NCBI RefSeq assembly: GCF_014639535.1
Contig: NZ_BMGA01000004.1
Location: 62,001 to 126,000 of the forward strand
Direction of reading: 5' to 3'
DNA: 64,000 nucleotides
Origin: Flavobacterium palustre
GTDB taxonomy: Bacteria > Bacteroidota > Bacteroidia > Flavobacteriales > Flavobacteriaceae
The notes beneath the pieces are model-generated. The model was not told the origin of the DNA and did not search any database. It saw nothing but the letters and a program-made list of their open reading frames with translations. Positions 52,234 through 61,821 of the stretch are shown piece after piece. Each line of letters begins with the position of its first letter. Positions within the stretch are counted from its first letter, which is position 1. A program made the position numbers and the translations under genes.

Positions 52234-53211
52234 TTAAACCAGATAGAAAACTGTGAAAACAAATACCCATACTAAGTCAACAAAGTGCCAGTATAGCCCA
52301 ACTTTCTCCACCATTTCATAACTTTTTCTTTTCTCGTATGTTCCAAGCAGAACATTAAAGAATATAATGATATTGATAATAACTCCTGAGAAAACGTGGA
52401 ATCCGTGGAATCCGGTAATAAAGAAGAAGAAATCAGCAAACAACTTACTTCCGTATTCGTTTCTTTCTAAGTTAGCTCCTTCCACTACATAAGCTGCCTG
52501 AGCTAATCTTTCTTCTGATTCGGCTCTGGAAAGAACAGTTTTCTCTTTTTTCTCAGTCAACACCTCAGTTCTAATTAATAAATCAGGGTGCGCTTTAAAT
52601 CCGGCCTGTACTTCAGCAACTGAGTAAGAAGGCAAATCAGCCTCTTCCATAAACCAGGTTGCTTTACTTCTTGACAACTGAGCTCTTTCTTCCGGTAAAG
52701 TCGCAGCAAAATCAGCAAGCGCTACACGCTTTCCGTCTTTATCAACAAACTGCAATAAACTTCCACCTTTTGTTTCGATAGCACCATATTCTCCCTGAAT
52801 GAAGTTTTTCCACTCCCAAGCCTGAGAACCAACGAAAATCAAACCACCAATAATGGTTAAGAACATATACAAAATTACTTTGTTTTTCTTCATCTGATGT
52901 CCTGCATCAACAGCCAAAACCATCGTTACAGAAGAGAAAATCAAAATAAATGTCATTAATGCTACATAATACATAGGAGCAGTAACTCCGTGTAAAAATG
53001 GGAAGTGAGTAAACACTTCATCAGCCAAAGGCCAAGTTTCAATAAATTTAAATCTAGAAAAACCGTAAGCTGCTAGAAATCCAGAGAATGTTAAGGCATC
53101 TGATACGATAAAAAACCACATCATCATTTTTCCATAACTTGCTCTCATTGGCTCATTGCCGCCTCCCCAAGTTTTTTCTTCACTATTTGCAGTAGTAACT
53201 GTCGCTTCCAT
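52234..53211 (-). CDS. Cytochrome c oxidase subunit III with large loop insertion
   Basis: The 325-residue protein has helices at about residues 30-50, 80-105, 115-135, 258-285 and 300-323, with the signature FFFFITGFHGFHVFSGVI. Between the third helix and the signature it carries an insertion of roughly 100 residues (about 145-250), rich in Glu, Lys and Ala. The neighbouring paralogue and most subunit III proteins have only a short loop there. Subunit III stabilises the proton-pumping core. Its N-terminal region is GGGNEPMRASYGKMMMWFFI, as in other family members. Confidence 0.9.
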   Translation of the reverse strand: MEATVTTANSEEKTWGGGNEPMRASYGKMMMWFFIVSDALTFSGFLAAYGFSRFKFIETWPLADEVFTHFPFLHGVTAPMYYVALMTFILIFSSVTMVLAVDAGHQMKKNKVILYMFLTIIGGLIFVGSQAWEWKNFIQGEYGAIETKGGSLLQFVDKDGKRVALADFAATLPEERAQLSRSKATWFMEEADLPSYSVAEVQAGFKAHPDLLIRTEVLTEKKEKTVLSRAESEERLAQAAYVVEGANLERNEYGSKLFADFFFFITGFHGFHVFSGVIINIIIFFNVLLGTYEKRKSYEMVEKVGLYWHFVDLVWVFVFTVFYLV

Positions 53212-53253
53212 AAAAGTTATTCGTTAAAAAGTTTCCAAATTTACGTTTTTTTC

Positions 53254-53841
53254 TTATTTAAAGAAATATAAAAATAAAAATAATAAAACCCACAGCAAGT
53301 CCAAAAAGTGCCAGTACATTGCACCTAGTTCTATACCAAGAGTTTGAGTCGAATTGTATTTTTGTTTAAAATGATTATAAATTATAATTAAAAGTGAAAT
53401 TAAGCCTCCCGCCAGGTGCAATAAGTGCATAAAGGCAATAATATAAAGAAAAGTTACCGTAATAGAACTTCCCTCTCCTGTCATATAATAACCCCTTTCT
53501 ATGATTTGCCCAAAACCTACAAATTGAGAAACCACAAACAACACTCCAAGAACCAAAGTAGCTAAAAGCATTATTGTAGTTTGAGATTTATTGTCTTTTT
53601 GAATTGCTTTCTTTGCCAAATAAAAAGTCACACTACAACCAATTATCACAAGAGTACTAATATAAAAAGCTATTGGCAACTCAAAATCCTTTAACCAATC
53701 CACCCTTGATTTACTCACCACAAAAGCACTGGTCAATCCCGCAAACATCATAGTCATACTAATCATTGCAAACAACAAAATCAACTTATAAGACCTTGCC
53801 GTTCTTTCTTTTTGCTCTTCAGCTGTCATTGTAACTTCCAT
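53254..53841 (-). CDS. Cytochrome c oxidase subunit III-like protein
   Basis: The 195-residue protein has five helices. The start EQKERTARSYKLILLFAMIS is followed by MMFAGLTSAFVVSKSRVDWL, and the end is ELGAMYWHFLDLLWVLLFLF. This is the heme-copper oxidase subunit III fold. It is a compact paralogue of the next gene, without its insertion. It lies 2 bases after cyoE, so the operon order is cyoE, coxIII-short, coxIII-long, coxIV. Confidence 0.9.
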   Translation of the reverse strand: MEVTMTAEEQKERTARSYKLILLFAMISMTMMFAGLTSAFVVSKSRVDWLKDFELPIAFYISTLVIIGCSVTFYLAKKAIQKDNKSQTTIMLLATLVLGVLFVVSQFVGFGQIIERGYYMTGEGSSITVTFLYIIAFMHLLHLAGGLISLLIIIYNHFKQKYNSTQTLGIELGAMYWHFLDLLWVLLFLFLYFFK

Positions 53842-53843
53842 AA

Positions 53844-54782
53844 CTATCTTAAAAATTTATCAATTATATAAACCAACTGCAATAATGAAATATACGAAAC
53901 ACTCACCAACATTAATGTTCTGGCGGCTTTTGCTGTTCTAAGCTTATACAAACGAACTGCATAATACAACATCCAAAGCCCCAGTAAAAGAACAATACCA
54001 GCCGCTATTTCAGAAATAAATAACTTTCCCGTATATCCAATGGACGGCAACAACGAAGCAACAATTAACCAAACAGTGTATAAAATAACCTGCAAAGCCG
54101 TTCCTTTATCTTTTTTCCCTGTTGGCAACATAAAAATTCCTGCCTTCTCATAATCTTCATACAAAAACCAGCCAATTGCCCAAAAATGAGGAAACTGCCA
54201 GAAAAACTGAATTAAAAACAAAGTTCCTGCTTCAATCCCAAAATTACCTGTGGCAGCCACCCAGCCCAACATAAACGGAATCGCTCCGGGAAAAGCCCCC
54301 ACAAATACCGATAATGAAGTAATCGTTTTAAGCGGAGTATAAACACTGGTATATAAAAATATAGAGATTGCCCCAAACATGGCTGTTTTAGGATTAATCA
54401 AATACAATAACACAAGTCCAATTACCGTAAGCAAACTGGCAACCACCAGAGCTAAATTAGGAGACATTCTTCCTGACGGCACCGGACGGTTTTTAGTACG
54501 ATCCATCAAAGCATCAATATCTTTCTCAATTACCTGATTGAATGCGTTTGAAGCTCCTACCATACAATAACCACCCACACAAAGCATCAACAAAACCGAC
54601 CATTCAAAAGGCTGTGAATCACTAAAACCCAGAAGATAACCCGCAATAGACGAAAACAACACACTAATGGCCAATCCGGCCTTAGTGATTTCTTTAAAAT
54701 CGGTAAAAATAGATTTCAGGGAAACTGTAGTTGTAGTTGTGCTCAATGCCGTTTTCGTTAGGTTTTTGTAAAACTGCTGCAA
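53844..54782 (-). CDS. cyoE: Protoheme IX farnesyltransferase (heme O synthase)
   Basis: The enzyme adds a farnesyl group to heme B to make heme O for terminal oxidases. The 312-residue membrane protein has about eight or nine helices. The Asp-rich prenyl-diphosphate site is NAFNQVIEKDIDALMDRTKNR, and the second motif is WQFPHFWAIGWFLYEDYEKA. The N-terminal first 25 residues vary in the family, so the start is provisional. It begins the oxidase operon. The name ctaB is an equal synonym. Confidence 0.93.
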   Translation of the reverse strand: MQQFYKNLTKTALSTTTTTVSLKSIFTDFKEITKAGLAISVLFSSIAGYLLGFSDSQPFEWSVLLMLCVGGYCMVGASNAFNQVIEKDIDALMDRTKNRPVPSGRMSPNLALVVASLLTVIGLVLLYLINPKTAMFGAISIFLYTSVYTPLKTITSLSVFVGAFPGAIPFMLGWVAATGNFGIEAGTLFLIQFFWQFPHFWAIGWFLYEDYEKAGIFMLPTGKKDKGTALQVILYTVWLIVASLLPSIGYTGKLFISEIAAGIVLLLGLWMLYYAVRLYKLRTAKAARTLMLVSVSYISLLQLVYIIDKFLR

Positions 54783-54906
54783 AAGTAACGCATCGAAAGG
54801 GAATTGACAAAAAACTAATCATAAAATATTGTTGAAGAAAATACTAAACAAAAAATAGATTTTTGCTATCCGACTAAACACCATCATTTCGATTAAGAAT
54901 ATAAAA

Positions 54907-56061
54907 TCATTTTGCCTTTTTGGCATTTGACTTTTTATATTTGTTCCACCAAATTATAAATCCGGTAATTGGTAAAGAAGCACAAACCAAAGAAGCAAAA
55001 AAAGCTAAAATCTTTGTATAAATCCCACCTATACTTCCTACATGCAAATCATAATTAAGTGAAGCAACCCGGCTTCCTAATTGTAAATTATTAGAAGATT
55101 TCAACTTATCCAGCTGTCCGCTTAACTGATCAAAATAATACCAGTAAAAAACACCTGTTCTGTTTTTTTCAATTCGTACCTGAATTCCCTGAGGTTCTTT
55201 AACATCTTTTTCTAATCGAATAGAAAGCTGGTCAGCACTAGAATGTTTTGTCAGCACATAATTCAATCCGTTATCTAAAACTGTCGCAGATTTTTGAGGT
55301 ACAAACGGAAGTGAAACTTCTTTTTCTTCATTATCTAAGGAATTCAATTGATTCGAAATAGCTTTTTTAAAAGCAGGAAAAGCAAACATCAAACCTGTGA
55401 AAGCAAACAATAAGGCAAATAACAAACTGTAAAAACCTAAAACATTATGTAAATCATAATTGAATCGTTTTTTACTTGCCTTAAATTTTATCGAAAAACT
55501 ATTTTTAATTGTTTTAGGTTTCCATTTTTTTGGCCACCATAAAACAATTCCTGTCAGACACAAAACAGCAAAAAAGATAGTCGAAAAACCAACTATAAAA
55601 TGACCATAGTTTTTTCCTAAAAGTAAATTCATGTGCAGCTGAAGCACAATTTGAAAAAAATTCATTTTAGTATTTTCAACCACTAGTACTTTTCCGGTAT
55701 ATGGATTTACGAATACCCTTTTGTGATAAACAAAATAATCCGAGTACAAAAAAGCATCTTTATTCGTTTTTACTGCTCTAAAAATCCAGGTTCGGTCTTT
55801 TTGAGGAAAAACTTCAACACGACTTACTTTCTCACCTGTATTTAATTGCTTTTGGGCGATCGCTATAAGTTGGGTTAAAGCAATCGGCTTAGAAGAAGAT
55901 TCAACTGGCTGTTCAATAAAAAATTTTTCAGGATGAGTCATCAATTGCAACTCATCCTGAAAAACAGTAAGACATCCGGTAAGGCTAACAATCAAAACTA
56001 CAAGTCCCGAAATTAAACCCAACCATTTATGTAACCATAAAATCTTTTTTTTGAACATCAT
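54907..56061 (-). CDS. PepSY-associated TM protein (possible ferric-siderophore reductase)
   Basis: The 384-residue protein has four membrane helices (about residues 15-33, 155-178, 205-230, 345-370) around two periplasmic PepSY-like regions. Motifs include KILWLHKWLGLISGLVVLIV at the N-terminus, LHMNLLLGKNYGHFIVG, and FNYDLHNVLGFYSLL, with His residues suited to heme binding. Such proteins beside TonB receptors are thought to reduce ferric siderophores at the inner membrane. It overlaps the receptor stop by one base. An equal start is the second Met. Confidence 0.87.
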   Translation of the reverse strand: MMFKKKILWLHKWLGLISGLVVLIVSLTGCLTVFQDELQLMTHPEKFFIEQPVESSSKPIALTQLIAIAQKQLNTGEKVSRVEVFPQKDRTWIFRAVKTNKDAFLYSDYFVYHKRVFVNPYTGKVLVVENTKMNFFQIVLQLHMNLLLGKNYGHFIVGFSTIFFAVLCLTGIVLWWPKKWKPKTIKNSFSIKFKASKKRFNYDLHNVLGFYSLLFALLFAFTGLMFAFPAFKKAISNQLNSLDNEEKEVSLPFVPQKSATVLDNGLNYVLTKHSSADQLSIRLEKDVKEPQGIQVRIEKNRTGVFYWYYFDQLSGQLDKLKSSNNLQLGSRVASLNYDLHVGSIGGIYTKILAFFASLVCASLPITGFIIWWNKYKKSNAKKAK

Positions 56062-58376
56062 TAAAATTTATAACGCAAATTTAAGCTGGTCATCATACCT
56101 GTACCCATTACATAATCTGCATTTACAGCACGATATTGACTTAAAGTAGTGTAATAACTGTTGTTTAATAAATTTTCAACACCTAAATTTAATGACCAGT
56201 TTTTATTAAACGAATAACTTCCGGCAAAATTAACCAAATTCACTGTCGAAATAGGCCCTTCGCTATTATTATATTTCCCTGTACTATTTAATGCAAAACG
56301 GTCACGACATCCTGTATGCACCCAAGATAATTGTAAGTTCCAGTCAGAAGTTGGCTTATACGTAATAAAACCCGTTGCTTTAGGCGGAGCAATACGTGAT
56401 CCGTTTAAGTAAACACTACTTCCATCATCAAATTTAGCTTTCCCATCTACATAAGAATAACTTCCTCCTACATTAAGCTGATTTGAAAATCTGTAATCTA
56501 ATGTAATCTCATATCCTTTTACATTTTCAGGTTCGCGTTGCGCTACTAAATAACCGCCTACATCAACAAGATTCGCACCTAATTTTGAAGTACTGATATA
56601 GTAAGCTGCCGTTAAGTTAAAATCGTAAAATTTACTAGAAAAACCAGCTTCATAATTATTAGTAATGATTGGATCAGTTTCTAAGCTTGCAATAGTATTT
56701 GCTGTAGCTCTACGTAAAATCCGACCTAATTCATTAATAGCAAATGCCTGTGAAAAACTTACAAATGGATTAAAAAATTCATATTTATTAAAACGTAAAC
56801 CGGCATTAAACATCGTAGCATTATACGGAATCTTACCTCCTTCTACAAAAATACTTCCTGTATTATTAGGCCCTGTTGCTATCGTATTGTAATCTTTAAC
56901 ACGAACAGTTGCATTTTCATAACGAACTCCTCCTTTGAAAATTAAATTTTCTAACACATCTACTTTCAATTGCGCATAAGGAGCAATATTCAACATATCC
57001 ATTTTAGGAATATACACACGTCCATCCACTAAATCCTGAAAAGTAACATCATTCAAAACATCAATACCATAAGTAATTTCAGAAGGCAATGAAGCAATTG
57101 TAAATGGCGTATTCAAGTTAATCCGTGTTCCGTTTTTATTCGAATTAATCATTGTTTGCCCCGGACCATACCAAGCCGTTCCAGCAGCCACATAACGATT
57201 CATTGACTGAAAGGAATTCAAATATGCCGAAACATCCAATTGTGTTGTATTAAACAAATTATTTTTCGAAAAAGTGAACATGAAATTATGATTGAACGGT
57301 GTTCCTGCATTTTCACCTGGCTCTGTTCCGCGAACACCAATAGTTGGAGTCTCACCATACACACCAGCCTGACTAATATATTTAGCTTTTTGAGTACTTC
57401 CGTAAAAATTGTATACTACATTGAAATTAGTATGTTCATCCATATTGTAACCTAATTTCACAAAAGCATTTGCCTGATGAGAATTAGACAAACCATCCGT
57501 TTGCCCTAACGGTCTTCCTTTGGCATCTCTTTGAAGCGCAGTATAATCATAAGATCCTCCAAGAACATAACTAAATTTATCTTTTCTTCCATTAAAAAAC
57601 TGAGAAACACGGTAACCAAAAGTTTCTTTACTATGGAGTGGGTTAAAAGTTGTTCCTACTGTAGTTACACCTTCAAAACTATTCACTAAAGGCGCTTTTT
57701 TAGTAATATAATTAATAATACCTCCTCCTGAACCATTTCCGTAAATAGAAGTCGCACCTTTAATTACCTCAATACGCTCAACAGCATTAGCATCGATTGT
57801 ACGTAAATCACGAGCTCCATTCATTAACGGTGTCGATTGTGGAATTCCATCTATTAAAACCAAAACCTGTCTTCCACGCAATGTCTGTCCGGAACTTGTT
57901 GCTTTGTTTGTTGTTGTTCCTAATCCCGGAATCACATTTCCTAAAATAGAAGCCAAATTGGTATTAATACTGCTTTGCTGCTGAATTTCTTTCTGGCTCA
58001 TAATCGTAACCGAAGAAGGAATCGTAGCTATATTTTCTTGTTTTCTACCGGCTGTAATCACTACTTCCTGTAGTTGATTTTCATTACTCAAAACAATTTT
58101 GATTACATTTTTCTCTTCTAAATTCGAAAAAACATAAGAAAGCGGTTGGTAATTTTGAGCCGAAATCAAAATGGTCTTACTTTCAATTTGACTGCTCAAA
58201 ACTATAGCTTCACCTGAAAGACTAGTTGTTCCAACAACCTTATTGTTTGATATAATTGAAGCATTCGCAATTGGTTTTTTCGATTCATTTTCAATTTTTA
58301 AGCGAAGCGATTGTGCATTTAAAACTGTTGTAAATAACACTAAAAAGGGGTAGAAAAAAAGTAATTTAAAATTCAT
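56061..58376 (-). CDS. TonB-dependent siderophore receptor
   Basis: From ATG 58376 the protein has 771 residues; the open frame extends 20 codons upstream without a signal. The signal ends VLNAQS (about residue 22). A carboxypeptidase-regulatory-like domain (about 23-100) precedes a plug (about 115-225) with EVVITAGRKQENIATIPSSV and VLVIDGIPQSTPLMNGARDL. The C-terminal 22-strand barrel ends MTSLNLRYKF with terminal Phe. It is linked to a PepSY gene, which supports ferric-siderophore uptake, although heme or another metal chelate cannot be excluded. Confidence 0.92.
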   Translation of the reverse strand: MNFKLLFFYPFLVLFTTVLNAQSLRLKIENESKKPIANASIISNNKVVGTTSLSGEAIVLSSQIESKTILISAQNYQPLSYVFSNLEEKNVIKIVLSNENQLQEVVITAGRKQENIATIPSSVTIMSQKEIQQQSSINTNLASILGNVIPGLGTTTNKATSSGQTLRGRQVLVLIDGIPQSTPLMNGARDLRTIDANAVERIEVIKGATSIYGNGSGGGIINYITKKAPLVNSFEGVTTVGTTFNPLHSKETFGYRVSQFFNGRKDKFSYVLGGSYDYTALQRDAKGRPLGQTDGLSNSHQANAFVKLGYNMDEHTNFNVVYNFYGSTQKAKYISQAGVYGETPTIGVRGTEPGENAGTPFNHNFMFTFSKNNLFNTTQLDVSAYLNSFQSMNRYVAAGTAWYGPGQTMINSNKNGTRINLNTPFTIASLPSEITYGIDVLNDVTFQDLVDGRVYIPKMDMLNIAPYAQLKVDVLENLIFKGGVRYENATVRVKDYNTIATGPNNTGSIFVEGGKIPYNATMFNAGLRFNKYEFFNPFVSFSQAFAINELGRILRRATANTIASLETDPIITNNYEAGFSSKFYDFNLTAAYYISTSKLGANLVDVGGYLVAQREPENVKGYEITLDYRFSNQLNVGGSYSYVDGKAKFDDGSSVYLNGSRIAPPKATGFITYKPTSDWNLQLSWVHTGCRDRFALNSTGKYNNSEGPISTVNLVNFAGSYSFNKNWSLNLGVENLLNNSYYTTLSQYRAVNADYVMGTGMMTSLNLRYKF

Positions 58377-58399
58377 TTTTAAAATAGTTAACAAAGACA

Positions 58400-58465
58400 G
58401 AACACAATTATTCTTATTTAGACTTATTCTTTGCAAAGATACTGCTATTCTATTTTTATTTACAA
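58400..58465 (-). promoter_or_regulatory. Promoter region of the TonB receptor with possible iron-regulator site
   Basis: On the minus strand TATCTTTG (58441-58434) fits the -7 box, with TTG (58465-58463) 21 bases upstream. Just downstream lies TTATTC at 58410 and again at 58425 in plus-strand view, around TTTAGA, an AT-rich partly symmetric tract that may be a Fur-type site. The operator is a guess. Confidence 0.4.
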
Positions 58466-58545
58466 CAAATCGTTACAAAACTTTTTTTCGCTCCTCCAAA
58501 TGTTCAAACATCAATTTAAATTTCATAAAACCATTTGCAAAATAA

Positions 58546-58575
58546 AACGCCACAACTCAGATGAATTGTGGCGTT
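58546..58575 (-). terminator. Terminator after the RemB-like gene
   Basis: AACGCCACAA (58546-58555) pairs with TTGTGGCGTT (58566-58575). On the minus strand it is followed by TTATTTT. It lies 43 bases beyond the stop at 58618. Confidence 0.8.
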
Positions 58576-58617
58576 ATTACAGTTTGTAAATTGTTTATTT
58601 TCAGCTTTTTATTTCTA

Positions 58618-60738
58618 CTAATAATCAAAATACCAGTTAAAAATATCCGAGCGTAAACCTATAGAAAACCAATTGGTACTTTCTTTAAAAACCGTTGCAG
58701 TATTTTCCTTTGGATTAAAATCCCTGTAAATATAACTGGCAAAAAGTTTCAAATTAGTAGAAGGATTAATCAAATAACCTCCCTGAATGTCTGTCATGAA
58801 AAATTTGGTTTTATTCCCCTGTCCTACTTTCACTCCCGAATTCGCAAAACGATCCAAATCGTAATCACGATAAATATTAGTACCATAATTAGAATTCGCC
58901 CCCGTAGCAGCAAAATCAAAACCTCTTACCGCAGATGTTAATTTAAAATCAGCAAACCATCTTCCCTGGTGGTAGCGGGCAATAGCAATGAATTCGCCAA
59001 AATTAGCACCCCACTGATGTCCTAAACTTTGATTGTTATGCCCGTAATTCGTAATCGGTTCTGAATGCGAATACACATAAGGACGCACACGGTTGTACTC
59101 CAGTTGCAACAATAAATTAGGCACATTGAAAGCATTATAATATTTCGCCCCTAATTGATAGCCGTATTTATTTTTCCAACTATTATCACCTTCTTTAACA
59201 TCATTCAACGAAAATTCATCTAAGATAAACTGTCCGTAAAAGTTAATTTGATTATCCCATTTGTATTTAAAAGTCAATCCCAAAAGTGCATTCCCCGACT
59301 TAGAAGAAGAGCCAAATTCAACCGAACGGTAAAAAACAATCGGATTCACAAAACTAGCATCAAATCCTCTGTCATTACTATTAGTCCACACCACCGATTC
59401 GAAGAAACCTAAATTCAGTCTGTTAGAAACATTCCAACTCAAATAGTGATTCGCCATAAACTTGGTAGCATAGGTCTTATCCACCGTAACGTCCGGACGC
59501 ACATCTTTTAACCACATATAGGTATTGGTATATTTTATTTTCCAAAACTTGGTATTCAACTTAAAATAAGGATACGGACTGGCTCCGTCACTTTCCAGCA
59601 AAGAACGATAACCATCTCCTATGAAATTTCGACCATACCCCAATTGCATATCCATAAATGTATTGGGAGTAAAAGTAATATTGGCTTCCGCCAAAGGAAA
59701 ATCATAAGCATCGGTTTTAAATCTTTTTGCAATTCCTATTCCGGGAATAATCGCAGGATTTCCTCCCGAAGGCAATATCGACTCAGCATAACGATTGTAA
59801 TAATCCGCAAAACGCCCCTGACTTTCAAATAAAGTCGTTGAAAAATAAAGTTTATTTCCTAAACCTCCTCTAAAATTAATCGCACGTGTATTGACAAAAG
59901 TATTTATCGAAGTATTTCCGGATGCCTTCCCTAATTGCAAATCCAAAACCGGATTCAGCGTAAACCAATAATCCTCCCCTCTGATTTCAACCATGTTTTC
60001 ATTCCATAATTTTCGGGTCCACCAGTCGGAAGCATTTCTTTTCAATTTTTCATTTTCCTGTTTAAAATTGTAATACTTAGCCACTTCGGCATAAGTATAA
60101 GGTTTTGAAGCCGTATGATTGTTACTTCCCAGCTGATTTACAGCAGCATCAAATTGCGCATAATAACTGTGCGAAAACGGAATATTCAAATGACTTTCAA
60201 ACTCCGGATTATTGTATTTTTTATAAACAATATTGTCTAATTCGGTCAACTGCGGCGTAGTATTTCTAAGAATATCCGCTTTAGCCAAATTCTCAGCCGC
60301 CAAAGTTGCAGCACTTTTTAAAGGTATAGCAATCGTAATATTGTATTTCGAATATTCCGCTTTTCCGTTATAAGTAGCCGGAGTAATTTTGGGAAATTTT
60401 GCAAAAACACGTCTGGTTTCAGCTATCAAACTTTCATCAACCGCATTTACATAAATTACTTTAAAAACACCATTGGCATCTACTTCAAAAAGCACTTTGA
60501 CATTTCCTTTGAAATTATTCTGAACCAAATTTTCCGGAACCACAAAATTTTCAAAAACAAATTCCTGCACTTCTGTATAAAAACAATTTTCTAATGCCGA
60601 TGCTTCCAGATTTTCACATGTTGGAAAAACAGGAAAACGTTGCGAATTCAGCTCAACTCCGGAATTAAAATCCTGACTTTGGGCAAAACCCAAGCTCGTA
60701 AAAAAGCACAACACCAAAACTGGCAATATTTTTTTCAT
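58618..60738 (-). CDS. Outer-membrane barrel with N-terminal TonB_C-like domain (RemB/Wzi-like)
   Basis: The 706-residue protein has a signal ending LGFAQ (about residue 19). Residues about 45-135 resemble the C-terminal domain of TonB (GNVKVLFEVDANGVFKVIYV and PATYNGKAEY). The rest is a long beta-barrel with GGLGNKLYFSTTLFESQGRF and GYGRNFIGDGYRSLL, like Wzi capsule-assembly proteins and the Flavobacterium gliding protein RemB. The RemB call rests on memory. It sits 18 bases after deoC and is probably in the same transcript. Confidence 0.7.
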   Translation of the reverse strand: MKKILPVLVLCFFTSLGFAQSQDFNSGVELNSQRFPVFPTCENLEASALENCFYTEVQEFVFENFVVPENLVQNNFKGNVKVLFEVDANGVFKVIYVNAVDESLIAETRRVFAKFPKITPATYNGKAEYSKYNITIAIPLKSAATLAAENLAKADILRNTTPQLTELDNIVYKKYNNPEFESHLNIPFSHSYYAQFDAAVNQLGSNNHTASKPYTYAEVAKYYNFKQENEKLKRNASDWWTRKLWNENMVEIRGEDYWFTLNPVLDLQLGKASGNTSINTFVNTRAINFRGGLGNKLYFSTTLFESQGRFADYYNRYAESILPSGGNPAIIPGIGIAKRFKTDAYDFPLAEANITFTPNTFMDMQLGYGRNFIGDGYRSLLESDGASPYPYFKLNTKFWKIKYTNTYMWLKDVRPDVTVDKTYATKFMANHYLSWNVSNRLNLGFFESVVWTNSNDRGFDASFVNPIVFYRSVEFGSSSKSGNALLGLTFKYKWDNQINFYGQFILDEFSLNDVKEGDNSWKNKYGYQLGAKYYNAFNVPNLLLQLEYNRVRPYVYSHSEPITNYGHNNQSLGHQWGANFGEFIAIARYHQGRWFADFKLTSAVRGFDFAATGANSNYGTNIYRDYDLDRFANSGVKVGQGNKTKFFMTDIQGGYLINPSTNLKLFASYIYRDFNPKENTATVFKESTNWFSIGLRSDIFNWYFDY

Positions 60739-60756
60739 ATTCTTTATAATCAGCCT

Positions 60757-61500
60757 TTAATATTCTTTTTGATTCTTTTCACCTTTTACAATTGCTTTTG
60801 CTGCCGATGTCCCAATACGCTTCACACCTAATTTTATCATTTCCACCGCATCTTCATAGCTACGCACCCCACCAGCCGCTTTTACCGAAAGTGGCGATGC
60901 GTTTTCAAGCATCATAATAATCGAGGGGATTGTAGCCCCGTTAGGTTCATTATTTTTAGTCTGATAAAATCCGGTGGAAGATTTCACAAAAACTGCAGCA
61001 TAATCGGCTTCTTTAAAATGGCTCAGTACCACATTTTTTATCAAAGCCGATAACTGAATAATTTGTCTGTCAGTCAGCGCAGCAACTTCAATAATCCATT
61101 TGATGATTTTATTATGTTCTAATGCTAACTGAGTTCCTATTAAAATCTCCTCTTTTACCAAATCAATTTGTCCATTTTTAAAAGCCTGATAATTGCATAC
61201 AAAATCCAATTCGTCAGCCCCATCAGCGATCGCCTGACGGGCTTCACGCAATTTTTCTTCAATACCGGATTGTCCTTCGGGAAAATCAATCACGGTTCCT
61301 ATTTGAACATTCGATTCCGCTTCTGAAATTATTTTTTTAGCCAAAGCAACCATTTCCGGTCGAATCATAATAAGTTTAAAACGCTCCTCAACAGCTTCTC
61401 TAACAAAAGTCTCCACCACAGTCCGGTTTTGAATTTCATCCAGAGCCGCCTGTGAAGCTGTTTTTAAATAAGTGGAATCTATAAAAGGTCTAATATCCAT
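60757..61500 (-). CDS. deoC: Deoxyribose-phosphate aldolase
   Basis: DeoC splits 2-deoxyribose 5-phosphate into acetaldehyde and glyceraldehyde 3-phosphate. The 247-residue TIM barrel has DFPEGQSG, ELDFVCNYQAF, the Schiff-base Lys in AAVFVKSSTGFYQ, and SVKAAGGVRSYEDAVEMI. A -7-like TATTTTTG (minus, 61538-61531) lies 31 bases upstream of the ATG. It is located with tRNA-Leu upstream and the RemB-like gene downstream. Confidence 0.94.
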   Translation of the reverse strand: MDIRPFIDSTYLKTASQAALDEIQNRTVVETFVREAVEERFKLIMIRPEMVALAKKIISEAESNVQIGTVIDFPEGQSGIEEKLREARQAIADGADELDFVCNYQAFKNGQIDLVKEEILIGTQLALEHNKIIKWIIEVAALTDRQIIQLSALIKNVVLSHFKEADYAAVFVKSSTGFYQTKNNEPNGATIPSIIMMLENASPLSVKAAGGVRSYEDAVEMIKLGVKRIGTSAAKAIVKGEKNQKEY

Positions 61501-61596
61501 GTATTCCTTTCAGCATTTGTAGTTGAAAGACAAAAATACATTTAATTTTTTAATGAGATCCTTCTTGCTTAAGTTAAGCAAAAAAAATAAAGACAT

Positions 61597-61626
61597 AAAA
61601 AAAGCTTCCCGATTGAGAAGCTTTTT
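61597..61626 (-). terminator. Terminator after tRNA-Leu
   Basis: AAAAAGCTTC (61599-61608) pairs with GAAGCTTTTT (61617-61626), with T-run on the minus strand past 61599. It begins directly after the tRNA 3' end. Confidence 0.88.
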
Positions 61627-61627
61627 G

Positions 61628-61709
61628 TGCGGATAATAGGACTCGAACCTACACGCCTTGCGGCACCAGATCCTAAGTCTGGCACGTCTACCAATTTCGC
61701 CATATCCGC
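61628..61709 (-). tRNA. tRNA-Leu (anticodon TAG)
   Basis: The minus-strand sequence from 61709 folds as an 82-base class II tRNA. The acceptor stem GCGGATA pairs with its complement at 61629-61635, and the anticodon loop CTTAGGA in stem CCAGA/TCTGG gives TAG. A long variable arm (GTGCCGCAAGGCGT) and T loop GGTTCGAGTCC are present. The discriminator is A, and CCA is not encoded. A consensus promoter lies upstream and a terminator directly after. Confidence 0.95.
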
Positions 61710-61722
61710 TTAATTGTGGGTG

Positions 61723-61752
61723 CAAATATAAGGATACTTTCCAATATTCAAA
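61723..61752 (-). promoter_or_regulatory. Consensus promoter of tRNA-Leu
   Basis: On the minus strand TTTG (61752-61749) and TATATTTG (61730-61723) are separated by 18 bases, a near-perfect Bacteroidota promoter. The -7 box ends 13 bases before the tRNA 5' end. Confidence 0.8.
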
Positions 61753-61821
61753 GCAAAAAATTAAAAAAAATTATTATTCTGTTTTTTGTATTTTTGAAAG
61801 TATCAAAAGACAGCCCAATCA

